A stretch of 64,000 nucleotides of DNA, taken from NCBI GenBank assembly GCA_025356575.1, contig JANXSP010000090.1:1-64000 (forward strand), written 5' to 3'. Shown piece after piece: positions 19,419 to 29,614 of the stretch. How positions within the stretch are numbered: the first letter of the stretch is position 1; the number at the start of each line of letters is the position of its first letter. Under the pieces are notes generated by a model. The model did no database searches, was not told the DNA's origin, and was given only the letters and a program-made list of their open reading frames with translations. This DNA is from Novosphingobium sp. Lineage in GTDB: Bacteria > Pseudomonadota > Alphaproteobacteria > Sphingomonadales > Sphingomonadaceae. The translations under genes and the position numbers were made by a program.

Positions 19419-20006
19419 ATGGCGAAACTGTTTGGAAATCTGCATCTGGTGCTGGCGATCGGGCTGGCACTGGCGATCGCGGTGATGATCGCGTTCGCGC
19501 CGACCGCTCCGGTCGATGCCAACGCGGTGCTGCGCTGGCTCCACGTTTTCTTCGGCATCGTCTGGATCGGGCTGCTGTATTATCTCAACTTCGTCCAGGT
19601 GCCGACGATGCCTTCGATCCCGGCCGAGCAGAAGCCGGCGATAATCGGCCACATCGCGCCCAAGGTATTCTTCTTCTTCCGCTATGCCGCGCTGCTCACC
19701 GTGATCACGGGGTTGGGCGTTGCCGGGCACGGTCACGGCGACCAGCCGGGCTACCTCGGCCGCGCACTTACTTTTAGCGGAGCGGGCAACGAAAACCTGA
19801 TCGGACTTGGCATGTGGATCGCGCTGGTGATGGCGTTCAACGTCTGGTTCATCATCTGGCCGGCGCAGAAGAAGATCCTCGGCATTGTCGAAGCGACGCC
19901 GGAGGCAAAGGCCGCCGCGGCACCGCGCGCGCTGATCGCCAGCCGGCTTAACACCCTGCTCTCGCTGCCGATGCTCTACTGCATGGTCAGCGCCAACCTC
20001 GGCTGA
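19419..20006 (+). CDS. Integral membrane protein, urate hydroxylase PuuD/urate-oxidase-N-like
   Basis: Four to five TM segments; LRWLHVFFGIVWIGLLYYLNFVQVPTMP... typical of the family; enzymatic function not certain. Confidence 0.7.
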   Translation: MAKLFGNLHLVLAIGLALAIAVMIAFAPTAPVDANAVLRWLHVFFGIVWIGLLYYLNFVQVPTMPSIPAEQKPAIIGHIAPKVFFFFRYAALLTVITGLGVAGHGHGDQPGYLGRALTFSGAGNENLIGLGMWIALVMAFNVWFIIWPAQKKILGIVEATPEAKAAAAPRALIASRLNTLLSLPMLYCMVSANLG

Positions 20007-20019
20007 GGTTACGGAACGC

Positions 20020-20060
20020 AAAAAAAGGCGCGGGATCCGGCCCGGATCCCGCGCCTTTTT
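20020..20060. terminator. Bidirectional intrinsic terminator
   Basis: aaaaaaaggcgcgggatccgg/cccggatcccgcgccttttt, near-perfect long palindrome with flanking A/T tracts. Confidence 0.9.
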
Positions 20061-20077
20061 CTTTCCCTACGGCTGGA

Positions 20078-20284
20078 TCAATCGTCCTCGATCAGCGCTT
20101 GAAGCCTGGCCATCAGCGCCTGAATCCGGGTCGCCGCTTCGGTAAAGGTCTGGACGTCGGCGCGGTTGTTGTTGCCACGCGCTTCCTTGGCCGCATCGAC
20201 ATATCCTTCCATGTCGGCTTCGAGCGCGTCGACCAGCAGCTCGATTTCCTCGCCGCTGAGGGCCAATTTTATTTGTGCAGTCAT
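20078..20284 (-). CDS. Small hypothetical acidic protein (68 aa)
   Basis: MTAQIKLALSGEEIELLVDALEADMEGYVDAAKEARGNNNRADVQTFTEAATRIQALMARLQALIEDD; flanked by terminator and kup. Confidence 0.65.
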   Translation of the reverse strand: MTAQIKLALSGEEIELLVDALEADMEGYVDAAKEARGNNNRADVQTFTEAATRIQALMARLQALIEDD

Positions 20285-20307
20285 GACGGGGTCCTGTAAA
20301 AGTGAAA

Positions 20308-22248
20308 TCAAATCTCGAGCTGGCTGCCGAGCTCGACGACGCGGTTGGTCGGTAAGCGGAAAAACTCCATCGCACTCGCCGCGTTCCGCAGCATCCACAC
20401 GAACAGCTTTTCGCGCCAGATCGCCATTCCCGGTTTGCTCGACGCAATCAACGTCTGGCGGCTGAGAAAGAAGCTGGTCTTCATCATCTCGAACGGCGCG
20501 CCGCACAAGGTCAGGTCCTTGAGTGCCGCGGGAACATCGGTTTCTTCAAGGAAGCCGAAACGCAGCGTTACCCGGTAGAACCCATTGCCCATGTCGCGGA
20601 CTTCGAACCGCGATGTCTGGGCGACGAACGGCACATCCTCGATCGCCACGGTCAGGATCACCACCCGGTCGTGGAGCACCTTGTTGTGCTTGATGTTGTG
20701 GAGCAGCGCGGCGGGCACCCCGGACGATGCCGAGGCCATGAAGATCGCCGTGCCGGAAACGCGCTGCGCGCTCGAATGTGCGCTCTTGGCGAATACGTCC
20801 ATCGGCAGCATCCCTTCCGCCATTCCCTGCCGCAGAAGCATGCGCCCGCGCGACCAAGTGGTGAGCAGCGTGAAGATCGACAATCCCATGACCAGCGGGA
20901 CCCATCCCCCGTCGGGGATTTTGGTCAGGTTGGCGCCAAGGTACGCCGTGTCGAGCGCGAAGAACAACGCCAGCAGCGGGATTGCGGCCCATGGCTTCCA
21001 GTTCCACAACTGGAACAGCACGACCGCCAGCAGCACGTTGTCGATCAGCATCGCCCCGGTCACCGCGATGCCGTAAGCCGCGGTCAGGTTCGACGAGCGC
21101 TGGAACACCAGTACGAGCAGGATCACCGCGATCATGAGGATCCAGTTGACGATCGGGATGTAGATCTGGCCGAGCGCGGTTTCGCTGGTGTGCGTAATCG
21201 ACATACGCGGGATGAAGCCGAGCTGGATGCCCTGCCGGGTCACCGAAAACGCGCCCGATATCACGGCTTGCGAGGCGATGATCGCCGCCGCAGAGGCGAG
21301 GATCAGCAGCGGCCACTGGAACCATTCGGGGGCGAGAAAATAGAACGGGCTCTTGAGCGCCTCGGGGTGGCGCAGCAGCAGCGAAGCCTGGCCCAGGTAG
21401 TTCATCACCAGTGCGGGCAGCACGAAGAACAGCCACGAAACGCGGATCGGGTTGCGGCCGAAGTGGCCCATGTCGGCATAGAGCGCCTCCGCCCCGGTCA
21501 CTGCCAGGACCGCCGAACCCATCGCGAGAAACCCGCGCCACGGATCGGTGAGGAACAGCTCGGCGGCGTGGTGGGGGCTGAGCGCGCCAAGCACGCTCGG
21601 CATTTGCACGATGCTCTGCACGCCGAGTACCGAGATCACCGCAAAATAGGCGAGCATGATCGGCCCGAAGTACGCTGCGACCTTGGCGGTGCCGCGGCTC
21701 TGGATGAAGAACAGAAAGATGAGGATACCCACGACCAGCGGCACGACCAGGTGGCTCAACGCCGGGGAATAGACCGCCAGCCCCTCCATCGCGCTAAGCA
21801 CCGACACCGCCGGGGTAATCATGCTGTCGCCGTAGAACAGCGCGGTCGCGAACACCCCGAGAAGGACAATTCCGGCGGACCATTTCTTGCCCGGGGCCGA
21901 GCGATTGATCAGCGCCAACAGCGCCAGGCTCCCGCCCTCGCCCTTGTTGTCGGCGCGCATGATGATCGAGACGTACTTGATCGTGACGATGATCATCATC
22001 GACCAGAACATCAGGCTGACGATACCGAAGACGTGCAGTTCATCCAGCGGGAGCCGGTGATGCCCGGCGAAGGTATCGCGCATCGCGTACAGCGGGCTCG
22101 TACCGATATCGCCGAAGACGACCCCGATCGCACCGACCGCGAGTTTTGCGACATGCCCCTTCTTGCCATTTCCGTGGCCGGTCATCGCTGGCGTGGGCTC
22201 CGGTCCGCCATTGGCCGACGCGGGAACGGCGGGCACCGCCTCACTCAT
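20308..22248 (-). CDS. kup: Low-affinity potassium transporter Kup
   Basis: [54 protein letters not shown]. Confidence 0.96.
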   Translation of the reverse strand: MSEAVPAVPASANGGPEPTPAMTGHGNGKKGHVAKLAVGAIGVVFGDIGTSPLYAMRDTFAGHHRLPLDELHVFGIVSLMFWSMMIIVTIKYVSIIMRADNKGEGGSLALLALINRSAPGKKWSAGIVLLGVFATALFYGDSMITPAVSVLSAMEGLAVYSPALSHLVVPLVVGILIFLFFIQSRGTAKVAAYFGPIMLAYFAVISVLGVQSIVQMPSVLGALSPHHAAELFLTDPWRGFLAMGSAVLAVTGAEALYADMGHFGRNPIRVSWLFFVLPALVMNYLGQASLLLRHPEALKSPFYFLAPEWFQWPLLILASAAAIIASQAVISGAFSVTRQGIQLGFIPRMSITHTSETALGQIYIPIVNWILMIAVILLVLVFQRSSNLTAAYGIAVTGAMLIDNVLLAVVLFQLWNWKPWAAIPLLALFFALDTAYLGANLTKIPDGGWVPLVMGLSIFTLLTTWSRGRMLLRQGMAEGMLPMDVFAKSAHSSAQRVSGTAIFMASASSGVPAALLHNIKHNKVLHDRVVILTVAIEDVPFVAQTSRFEVRDMGNGFYRVTLRFGFLEETDVPAALKDLTLCGAPFEMMKTSFFLSRQTLIASSKPGMAIWREKLFVWMLRNAASAMEFFRLPTNRVVELGSQLEI

Positions 22249-22348
22249 TGGTCATTTTGCTTTCGGCCGCCCCAGGGTGCCGTCATCGCCGCGAGACGAG
22301 ACGTGGCCGCCGTTTATCAGGATGCCAAAGCCGCCGCAACTCTGCCGC

Positions 22349-22993
22349 TCAAGGCGCGGTGGGAGCACCCGATTGCCGCGCGATGACCGCGTCGAGCGCG
22401 CCCAGCCGCTGGGCAAGGTCGGCTTGCCACGGGGCAGCTTTCGGACTGCGCGCGGCAAGTTCGCCCCAGATCCGCCGTGCTTCGGCAAGCTGGCCCGATT
22501 GCGCCAGCGCCAGCCCGAGGAAGAACGGCGGGCCCGGATTTTCGGGCGCGACATCGGCAGCGCGCTGGAATGCCACCAGCGCCGCGGGCGAAAGCGTGCC
22601 CCCGGCGTGGCCGACCAGTGCATTGGCCAGCGCCAGCCATGCCTCGCCGTCGCGCGGGTTCGCCTCGACCGCGCCGCGCAGGATACCCGCGGCATCACCG
22701 AACTGCCCCTGGCGGGCGAGCCCATCGGCGATGATGAGCAGCCGCTGGCCCTGGACCTGCCCACCGGTCATCGCCTGGCGCGCGGCGACCATCGCCGCAC
22801 CGTCCTGACCGGGTGCCTCGGCGGCACGGGTCGGACTGCCCGGCTCGCCCGGAGACCCTTGCAGCGCATAGCCCGCGATCCCGGCGAACAGCGCCGCGCC
22901 GATCGCCTCCCACCCGCCCCGCGGAGCCTTGAGCACGAAGGCGGCAAGCGCGAACGCGGCTAGCGCGAGCCCAAGGATCAGGCCCCAGATCAT
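22349..22993 (-). CDS. ccmI: Cytochrome c maturation TPR protein CcmI-like
   Basis: N-terminal TM plus TPR-like repeats; last gene of the ccm operon; M at 22993 overlaps the ccmH stop. Confidence 0.72.
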   Translation of the reverse strand: MIWGLILGLALAAFALAAFVLKAPRGGWEAIGAALFAGIAGYALQGSPGEPGSPTRAAEAPGQDGAAMVAARQAMTGGQVQGQRLLIIADGLARQGQFGDAAGILRGAVEANPRDGEAWLALANALVGHAGGTLSPAALVAFQRAADVAPENPGPPFFLGLALAQSGQLAEARRIWGELAARSPKAAPWQADLAQRLGALDAVIARQSGAPTAP

Positions 22994-23400
22994 GCCGAAC
23001 CCACCCGCTTGAAACGCCGCCGAAGGAGCACCGCGGCGAGCGCGAGCAACCCCAGTGGCGCGGCGAACAGCGGCCAGGTCAGCGCCGACATCCGCGGTGC
23101 ATAGGTCACGTAATCGCCATAACGCTCGACCAGCCAGCCACGGATCGCTTCGGGATCCTGGCCCGCCGCGATCCGCTGGCGGACCTGGCTGCGCATGTCG
23201 CCTGCCATCGGCGCATCGGAATCGGCGATCGACTGGCTCTGGCACTTGAGACAGCGCAGCGTTTCCATCAGCGCCTGCGCTTTGGCCTCCAGCGCGGGGT
23301 TGTCGAGCTGACGGTTGGCGTATGGCGCGGGCGGCAACAGGTCCTGCGCGCCGAGCGGGGCGGCGAAGATCAGCAAAACGATGACTAGGAGCCGGCGCAT
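22990..23400 (-). CDS. ccmH: Cytochrome c-type biogenesis protein CcmH
   Basis: ALMETLRCLKCQSQSIADSDAPMAGDMRSQVRQRIAAGQ; LVERYGDYVTYAP; C-terminal TM. Confidence 0.94.
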   Translation of the reverse strand: MRRLLVIVLLIFAAPLGAQDLLPPAPYANRQLDNPALEAKAQALMETLRCLKCQSQSIADSDAPMAGDMRSQVRQRIAAGQDPEAIRGWLVERYGDYVTYAPRMSALTWPLFAAPLGLLALAAVLLRRRFKRVGSA

Positions 23401-23402
23401 GC

Positions 23403-23963
23403 TCAACTCCCCGCCGCGCGCAGCTTGGCGAGCAGCACGGGCACGTCCTCGGCACGGATGTCGCCGATGTGCTGGTGGCGGATCACGCCCTTGCCGTCGA
23501 TCACGAAGGTTTCGGGGACGCCGGAAGAGCCGATCGCAAGCTGGACCGCGCTGACGTCGTCGGCCCCGATCGCGGCGAACGGGTTGCCGTTGCGCTGGAG
23601 AAACGCGGCGACGTCCTCGGGCCGGTCGCGGATCGCGATGCCGTCGATTTCCGTCCCGCTGGCGGCAAGCTGGGCGAGCTGCGGAGCTTCCGCGGCGCAG
23701 GGCACGCACCAGCTGGCGAAGACATTCAGCAGGCGCGGCTTGCCATCGGTGAACTTGGCGAACGCCAGCCCGGGCCGGCCCTGGGTCGCGGGACGCAAAT
23801 CGAACTGCGGCAGCGGCTTGCCGATGAACGCGCTCGCCACTTCGCGGTCGGCCGGTTTGTACAGCCCGACCATGACCAGCGCGAAGAACCCCGCGAACAG
23901 CGCCAGTGGCAGCCACAGCGCCCAGCCGCGGCGCAGTGCGCTGGCGGGTTCCGCCACGTTCAT
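23403..23963 (-). CDS. ccmG: Thiol:disulfide interchange protein CcmG/DsbE
   Basis: Thioredoxin fold with LLNVFASWCVPCAAEAPQL; N-terminal TM. Confidence 0.93.
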   Translation of the reverse strand: MNVAEPASALRRGWALWLPLALFAGFFALVMVGLYKPADREVASAFIGKPLPQFDLRPATQGRPGLAFAKFTDGKPRLLNVFASWCVPCAAEAPQLAQLAASGTEIDGIAIRDRPEDVAAFLQRNGNPFAAIGADDVSAVQLAIGSSGVPETFVIDGKGVIRHQHIGDIRAEDVPVLLAKLRAAGS

Positions 23964-25906
23964 CGTCCCTGCCGCGCGCGGCGGTAGGCGATCTTGTCGC
24001 GCGCGATGATCCGCTTGAGATCGGCCCATACGCGCCCGATCAGCGCAAGCACGCCGCCCAGCGCGATAAGCACGCCGCCGTACCAGATCATCGGCACGAA
24101 CGGCTTCCACCACAGCCGCAACTGCCACCGCCCGTCGTCTGCCGCTTCCCCGAGGACGGTGTACAGCTGACCATTCCAGCGGGTGACCAGCGCGCTCTCG
24201 CTGGTGGTCTGCGGCGGCGCCCAGAACGTGCGCGACTGCGGAGCAGCCAGGATCGGAGCGTTGTCCTTGTACTGCGCCCGAAGCTGCGCTTCGAGCGCGG
24301 TCCAGTTCGGCCCGGCGACGGGCTCGACCGCGGCCAGGCGGATCGTCCACGGGCCGACCTGGGTGGTTTCGCCGACCCGCGCGGCGAGCAGGCGCTCGAC
24401 CGAGAACATGCTGTCGCACGCCACCCCGAACAGGGCGACCGCGATCCCGAAGTGCGCCACGACCATGCCGAACACGGGCAGGGGTGTTCGGCGCAGGTTG
24501 CGTCCGCGCAGCGGCAGGAAGCTGGCAACCGCAAGCCCCGCGGCCAGTGCCATTCCGAGCAGCGGGAGCAGCTTGAGCGGCGCGTAAACCGTCAGCGCGA
24601 GCAGCGCCGCGCCGACGATCAGCGCGGGGATCGCCAGTGCGGGCGCAATCCGCCGGAGGCTGTCGCGGCGCCAGCGCAGAAGCGGCCCCGCGGTCATGAC
24701 CAGCAGCATCGGGATCACGAACAGCGCCGCCATCGGGTTGAAATACGGCGGCCCGACCGAAACCTTCTCGCCGAACGCCTCGGTCACCAGCGGGTACAGC
24801 GTGCCGATCAGGACGATCCCGAGGATCGCAGAAAGCATGACGTTGTTGAACACCAGCCCGGCCTCGCGACTGGTCGGGGAAAACCGCTCGCCCTCGGTCA
24901 CGGTCGAGGCGCGCAGCGCGAACAGCGTCAGCGCGCCGCCGATGTAGATCGCAAGCAAGGCGAGGATGAAGCTGCCGCGCCGCGGATCGACCGCAAAGGC
25001 GTGGACGCTGGTGAGGATGCCCGAACGCACGAGGAACGTGCCGACCATCGACATCGAGAACGCCACCACGCCCAACATCACGGTCCACGCCCGCAGCGCA
25101 TTGCGCGACGCGAGCACGCTGCACGAATGGAGGAGCGCGGTTGCCGCCAGCCACGGCATCAGGCTGGCGTTCTCGACCGGGTCCCAGAACCACCAGCCGC
25201 CCCAGCCGAGCTCATAATAGGCCCAGAAGCTGCCCGCGGTGATCCCCAGCGTGAGGAAAATCCATGCCCCCAGCACCCACGGCCGCATCGCCCGGGCGAA
25301 CGCCGGGCCGACTTCGCGCGTAACCAGAGCACCGATCGCGAAGCTGAACGCGATCGAAAGCCCGACGTAGCCGAGGTAAAGCGTGGGCGGATGGAACGCG
25401 AGGCCGAGGTCCTGGAGCAGTGGGTTGAGCCCCTGCCCTTCGGCCACCGGCTGCGGCAACCGCTCGAACGGGTTCGAGGCAAGCAGCAGGAACACATAAA
25501 ACCCAAGGCTGACGAACGCCTGCCCGGCCAGCGTCGCGAGCAGCGTCTCCTCGCGCAGGCGCCGCTCGACCAGCGCGACGAACCCGCCCGCCAGTCCCAT
25601 CACCGCCACCCACAAAAGCATCGAGCCTTCGTGATTGCCCCAGGTTCCCGCGAACTTGTAGATCAGCGGCTTGGCCGAATGCGAGTTCATCGCGACCAGC
25701 TTGACCGACAAGTCGGTGCGCATGAACAGCGTGATCAGCGCCGCGAACGACGTCAGCGCCAGCAAACCCTGGACGACTGCAACGGGCCGTACGATCCCGG
25801 CAAACCCGGCGCCGCGCGAGGTCAGCGCGAGCGAGCCGGCAATCAACTGAAGCGCAGCGAGCGCGGCGGCAAACCACAGCGCGGCAAGACCGAATTCCGC
25901 GATCAC
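23960..25906 (-). CDS. ccmF: Heme lyase CcmF
   Basis: NSHSAKPLIYKFAGTWGNHEGSMLLWV; ELGWGGWWFWDPVENASLMPWLAATALLHS. Confidence 0.96.
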   Translation of the reverse strand: MIAEFGLAALWFAAALAALQLIAGSLALTSRGAGFAGIVRPVAVVQGLLALTSFAALITLFMRTDLSVKLVAMNSHSAKPLIYKFAGTWGNHEGSMLLWVAVMGLAGGFVALVERRLREETLLATLAGQAFVSLGFYVFLLLASNPFERLPQPVAEGQGLNPLLQDLGLAFHPPTLYLGYVGLSIAFSFAIGALVTREVGPAFARAMRPWVLGAWIFLTLGITAGSFWAYYELGWGGWWFWDPVENASLMPWLAATALLHSCSVLASRNALRAWTVMLGVVAFSMSMVGTFLVRSGILTSVHAFAVDPRRGSFILALLAIYIGGALTLFALRASTVTEGERFSPTSREAGLVFNNVMLSAILGIVLIGTLYPLVTEAFGEKVSVGPPYFNPMAALFVIPMLLVMTAGPLLRWRRDSLRRIAPALAIPALIVGAALLALTVYAPLKLLPLLGMALAAGLAVASFLPLRGRNLRRTPLPVFGMVVAHFGIAVALFGVACDSMFSVERLLAARVGETTQVGPWTIRLAAVEPVAGPNWTALEAQLRAQYKDNAPILAAPQSRTFWAPPQTTSESALVTRWNGQLYTVLGEAADDGRWQLRLWWKPFVPMIWYGGVLIALGGVLALIGRVWADLKRIIARDKIAYRRARQGR

Positions 25907-26367
25907 CGGGTTTGCGCCACGGCCGCGCGGGCCTGCGCTGCGGTCATGTCCTTGAGCTCGCGCGGCACGTACTTCTCATCGTGCTTGGCGAGCAGCGTCT
26001 CGGCGCGGAATGTGCCGTCCGGCTCGATCGCGCCGTCGGCGACCACGCCCGAACCTTCGACGAACAGCGACGGGACGATCCCGCGATAACGGACGGGGAC
26101 GCGCGCCTTGCCGTCGCCGACGATGAAGTCGATGGTCACCCCGTCGGCGGCGGTCTTGATCGAGCCGCGCTCCACCATTCCGCCCAGACGGACCGCGCGA
26201 CCCGCCTCGGGGGGATGCGCCGCGATGTCGCTCGGCACGTAGAAATAGCTCGCCTGGTTTCGCAGACCCCACGCTGCGAGCAGCGCTGCGCCGATCAGAG
26301 CGCCAAGCGCGATCGCCACCAGCACCAGCCGCTGGTGCTTGGGCTTGAGGCGGGCGCGATCGGTCAA
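25903..26367 (-). CDS. ccmE: Heme chaperone CcmE
   Basis: RLGGMVERGSIKTAADGVTIDFIVGD...VRYRGIVPSLF..GSGVVADG...LLAKHDEKYVPRE (heme-binding HDEKY); TTG start inferred at 26367. Confidence 0.93.
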   Translation of the reverse strand: MTDRARLKPKHQRLVLVAIALGALIGAALLAAWGLRNQASYFYVPSDIAAHPPEAGRAVRLGGMVERGSIKTAADGVTIDFIVGDGKARVPVRYRGIVPSLFVEGSGVVADGAIEPDGTFRAETLLAKHDEKYVPRELKDMTAAQARAAVAQTR

Positions 26368-26504
26368 AGTTCGCGGCTCTTGGCGCGGCGGGCCTCGGCG
26401 CGGCACATCGCCAGCCAGCTCCACAGGGCCATCGCCGTGGTCCCGCCGACGCCGATGACGTAGGCGGCGATCACGAAGTTCCACTGATTGAGCGCTTCGC
26501 GCAT
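26364..26504 (-). CDS. ccmD: Heme exporter protein CcmD
   Basis: 46-aa single-TM MREALNQWNFVIAAYVIGVGGTTAMALWSWLAMCRAEARRAKSREL between ccmC and ccmE. Confidence 0.82.
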   Translation of the reverse strand: MREALNQWNFVIAAYVIGVGGTTAMALWSWLAMCRAEARRAKSREL

Positions 26505-27250
26505 CAGGCGGCGAGCCCTGGCACGTCGCTTTCGAACGCCCGCCGGCGCAGACGCGCTTCGGTCTGGATGTCGGCGAGCAGTGTCCGCATCCGCGCCAGC
26601 ACGATCCCGCCGAACAGCAGCGAGAACCCCAGCGCAGCGGCCAGCAGCGGCCACAGAAACGCTCCGTCGATGCTCGACTTGCCCATGGTGATGCTGGCGG
26701 GCTGGTGGAGACTGTTCCACCACACCACAGAGCGGTTGATGATCGGGATGTTGATCGCGCCGACGATCCCGAAAATTGCGGCGACGCGGCCCCCGCCCTG
26801 GCCTCCGTTGCGCTGTGCCGCATCGGCCAGCGCGATGTACCCAAGGTAGAGGAACAGCAGGATCAGGAAGCTGGTCAGCCGCCCGTCCCACACCCACCAG
26901 GTGCCCCAGGTCGGGCGCGCCCAGATCGATCCGCTGGCCAGGCAGATCGCGGTGAACCCGGCGCCGGGCACCGCGGCTGCGCGCGCGGCGATCCCCGCGA
27001 GCGGGTGGCGCCAGACCAGTTCGGCAATGCTGGCCAGCGCGATCGTGCTCCACCCCGCCAGCGCCAGCCAAGCCGCGGGAACGTGGATGAAGAGAATGCG
27101 CACAGTCTCACCCATCAGCCGGTCGGGGGGCACGCGCAGCAATCCCCACGCCAGCGCCGCCGCGGCGAGCACGCCGCCACCGGCGAGCAACGCCGGGGTC
27201 AGCCAGCGCGCAATGCGGAGGAAGCGGGCGGGATTGGCGTAGCCGTGCAT
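26504..27250 (-). CDS. ccmC: Heme exporter protein CcmC
   Basis: IFHVPAAW-type (IHVPAAWLAL), GSIWARPTWGTWWVWDGRLTSFLIL, NRSVVWWNSLHQPASI. Confidence 0.95.
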   Translation of the reverse strand: MHGYANPARFLRIARWLTPALLAGGGVLAAAALAWGLLRVPPDRLMGETVRILFIHVPAAWLALAGWSTIALASIAELVWRHPLAGIAARAAAVPGAGFTAICLASGSIWARPTWGTWWVWDGRLTSFLILLFLYLGYIALADAAQRNGGQGGGRVAAIFGIVGAINIPIINRSVVWWNSLHQPASITMGKSSIDGAFLWPLLAAALGFSLLFGGIVLARMRTLLADIQTEARLRRRAFESDVPGLAA

Positions 27251-27337
27251 GACAGCGAGACGGGCTCGATCGGGCTGGTGAAGGACGCCGCAGCTTTGGC
27301 AGGGTGGAGCCGCGCGGGCAAGCAGCGCCGCGCGGGT

Positions 27338-28402
27338 TTACCGCCCGATGAGTTTTTGCGCCATCGCATCGGCGATCTGGTCGGACGAGCGGCCCTCGGC
27401 TTCCGCGGCGGCCCAGATCCCGGCCAGCCGTTCGGGGATCTGCTTGAGCCGCTTGCGGACCTCGTTGATGTCGCATTGTGCGCCGTTTTCGCGGGCGAGG
27501 TATTCCAGCGTCACGCTGATGATCCCACCGGCGTTGATGACGTAATCGGGCGCATAGAGGATCCCGCGCGCCGCCAGCGCGGGGCCGTGTTCGGGCCGCG
27601 CGAGCTGGTTGTTGGCCCCGCCCGCGACCACCTGGCAATCGAGCCGGGCGATGCCCGCATCGTCGAGGATCGCGCCGAGCGCGTTGGGGCTGAACACATC
27701 GCAGGCGGTGCCCATGATCTGGTCGGTCGAAACGTGCGCCGCGCCGAGTTCACCCGCAAGCGCCGCCGCGCGCGCATCATCGGCATCGGCGAGCGTGAGC
27801 CGCGCCCCGTCGCGCGCGAGCAACCGCGCCAGTCCACCGCCGACACTACCTGTACCCTGGATCGCGACGTGGACGCCGTCGAGCGTGGCGCGGCCCAGCT
27901 TGTGCGCCGCCGCGGCCTTGATCCCGTGATAGATGCCCATCGCGGTGAACGGTCCCGGATCGCCGCCCGCCGCGCCGCCATCGGTCGCGGGCAACCCCGA
28001 GACGAATCGCGTGCGCTGGGCCACCGCGACCATATCGGCTTCGCTTATCCCTACATCCTCGGCGGTTACATAGCGCCCGCCCAATGCGTCGATCGCATCG
28101 CCGAACGCAGCGATCATCGCGGGGGTCTTGGTGCGGTTCCTGTCGGCCAGGATCACGGCCTTGCCGCCGCCCATCGGCAGTCCGGCCATCGCGTTCTTGT
28201 AACTCATCCCGCGCGACAGTCGCAGCGCATCGCGCAGTGCATCGCCGGGCTCGGCATAGTGCCAGAAACGGGTGCCGCCCGCGCCGGGGCCGAGGTGGGT
28301 AGAGTGGAGCGCGATGATTGCGGTCAGGCCCGATGCGCGATCACGCACCACCTCGACCAGTTCGTGATCATCGAAATCGGGCTCATTCCAGAACGCGGAC
28401 AC
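27338..28402 (-). CDS. Leu/Glu/Phe/Val dehydrogenase family protein
   Basis: LHSTHLGPGAGGTRFWHY; SYKNAMAGLPMGGGKAVI; VAIQGTGSVGGGLA; GGANNQLA; GTG start at 28402. Confidence 0.9.
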   Translation of the reverse strand: MSAFWNEPDFDDHELVEVVRDRASGLTAIIALHSTHLGPGAGGTRFWHYAEPGDALRDALRLSRGMSYKNAMAGLPMGGGKAVILADRNRTKTPAMIAAFGDAIDALGGRYVTAEDVGISEADMVAVAQRTRFVSGLPATDGGAAGGDPGPFTAMGIYHGIKAAAAHKLGRATLDGVHVAIQGTGSVGGGLARLLARDGARLTLADADDARAAALAGELGAAHVSTDQIMGTACDVFSPNALGAILDDAGIARLDCQVVAGGANNQLARPEHGPALAARGILYAPDYVINAGGIISVTLEYLARENGAQCDINEVRKRLKQIPERLAGIWAAAEAEGRSSDQIADAMAQKLIGR

Positions 28403-28443
28403 CGGGCATTCCTTTGGGAAGGATGGCTGGACATGCCTGCGAC

Positions 28444-28521
28444 TGGGGCGACCGATGGGTCTCGAACCCACGACCTTCGGTACCACAAACCGACGCTCTA
28501 ACCAACTGAGCTACGATCGCC
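28444..28521 (-). tRNA. tRNA-His (GTG)
   Basis: Cloverleaf on minus strand: G-1, acceptor GCGATCG/CGGTCGC, anticodon loop TTGTGGT, T-arm GTGGGTTCGAGACCCAT, C73 and encoded CCA. Confidence 0.95.
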
Positions 28522-28720
28522 ATAGTCACGCGCGCATGTGCGAAGAGCGCGCTGTTAGGGAGCGCCGGGCCCTGCTGCAAGCACGGATCGGCGCGGGTGC
28601 GGCCTGTTGCACAGGGTCCCGGTATTGGGAAGCGAAAATTGCAGGAACGCGAAGTGTGCGCAATAATGTTACGCGGCGCCGCATTGGCATTGCCCCGCTC
28701 GCCGGACGAATCGCGCGCAC

Positions 28721-28748
28721 AAAAAAGGCGGCTCAAGGCCGCCTTCTT
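28721..28748 (-). terminator. Intrinsic terminator of rpmE
   Basis: aaaaaaggcggc-tcaag-gccgcctt; on the minus strand a GC hairpin followed by a U tract. Confidence 0.75.
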
Positions 28749-28767
28749 CGCCGAACGGAGGAACCGC

Positions 28768-28998
28768 TCAGGTCTTTTTGAGGCTGAGCCCACCGAACCG
28801 TTTGTTGAACTGCGCAACGCGGCCACCGGCATCGAGCAGGCGCTGGTTGCCGCCGGTCCACGCCGGGTGGCTGGTGGGATCGATATCGAGCGCAAGCGTC
28901 GCGCCTTCCTTGCCCCAAGTCGAACGGGTTTCGAAAATGGTCCCGTCGGTCATCTGGACCTTGATCATGTGATAATCGGGGTGGGTATCGGCCTTCAT
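28768..28998 (-). CDS. rpmE: 50S ribosomal protein L31
   Basis: [50 protein letters not shown]. Confidence 0.95.
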   Translation of the reverse strand: MKADTHPDYHMIKVQMTDGTIFETRSTWGKEGATLALDIDPTSHPAWTGGNQRLLDAGGRVAQFNKRFGGLSLKKT

Positions 28999-29123
28999 GG
29001 CAGTATTCTCCGAGTGGTGGCCGGTTCCGACCGGCGCGGGAGGTGATCGGGTTGAAAACGAAGGCGCGCCCCTAGCGCGGGCCGCCCGGTTTGGCAAGCT
29101 TGCGCTCGTTTTGGGCCCAGTGA

Positions 29124-29600
29124 CTAGGCCGGCGCATCGGCGATCATCGCGGTGAAGGCCACTTCGCACGCGACCTTGTCACCGAGCATGGCCTTGCCCC
29201 AGAACTTGCACACGCGCGCGCGTTTCTGGACGAAGCCCGCGCGCAGATCGAGTAGGCAGCCGGGCTCGACCGGAGTGCGGAACTTGGCTTCCTCGATCGC
29301 CATGAAATAGACGAGCTTGCCCGTTCCCGCGAGACCCAGGCTTTCGACCGCGAGGATCCCCGCGGCCTGCGCCAGCGCTTCGATCTGGAGCACTCCGGGC
29401 ATGATCGGCCGCCCGGGGAAATGGCCCTGGAAGAACGGCTCGTTGAAGCTGACCGCCTTGACCGCGTGGATCTCCTCGTCGGGGATGAGTGAGACGACGC
29501 GGTCGACCAGCAACATCGGGTAACGATGCGGCAACGCGGCCAGCACCTTGCGGATGTCATAGACCCCGCCGGGCGCCGCGCCGGTTGCTGCCTCGTTCAT
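29124..29600 (-). CDS. fabZ: 3-hydroxyacyl-ACP dehydratase FabZ
   Basis: [40 protein letters not shown]. Confidence 0.95.
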   Translation of the reverse strand: MNEAATGAAPGGVYDIRKVLAALPHRYPMLLVDRVVSLIPDEEIHAVKAVSFNEPFFQGHFPGRPIMPGVLQIEALAQAAGILAVESLGLAGTGKLVYFMAIEEAKFRTPVEPGCLLDLRAGFVQKRARVCKFWGKAMLGDKVACEVAFTAMIADAPA

Positions 29601-29614
29601 GCTGCCGGAACGTC

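Noticed and set aside
18135-20021. 628-aa minus-strand ORF
   Set aside because: Antisense to ftsY, ispZ and the PuuD-like gene; no recognisable domain.
20671-22386. 571-aa plus-strand ORF
   Set aside because: Antisense to kup; compositionally biased.
23906-26089. 727-aa plus-strand ORF
   Set aside because: Antisense to ccmF/ccmE; low-complexity R/Q/H/E composition indicates a shadow ORF.
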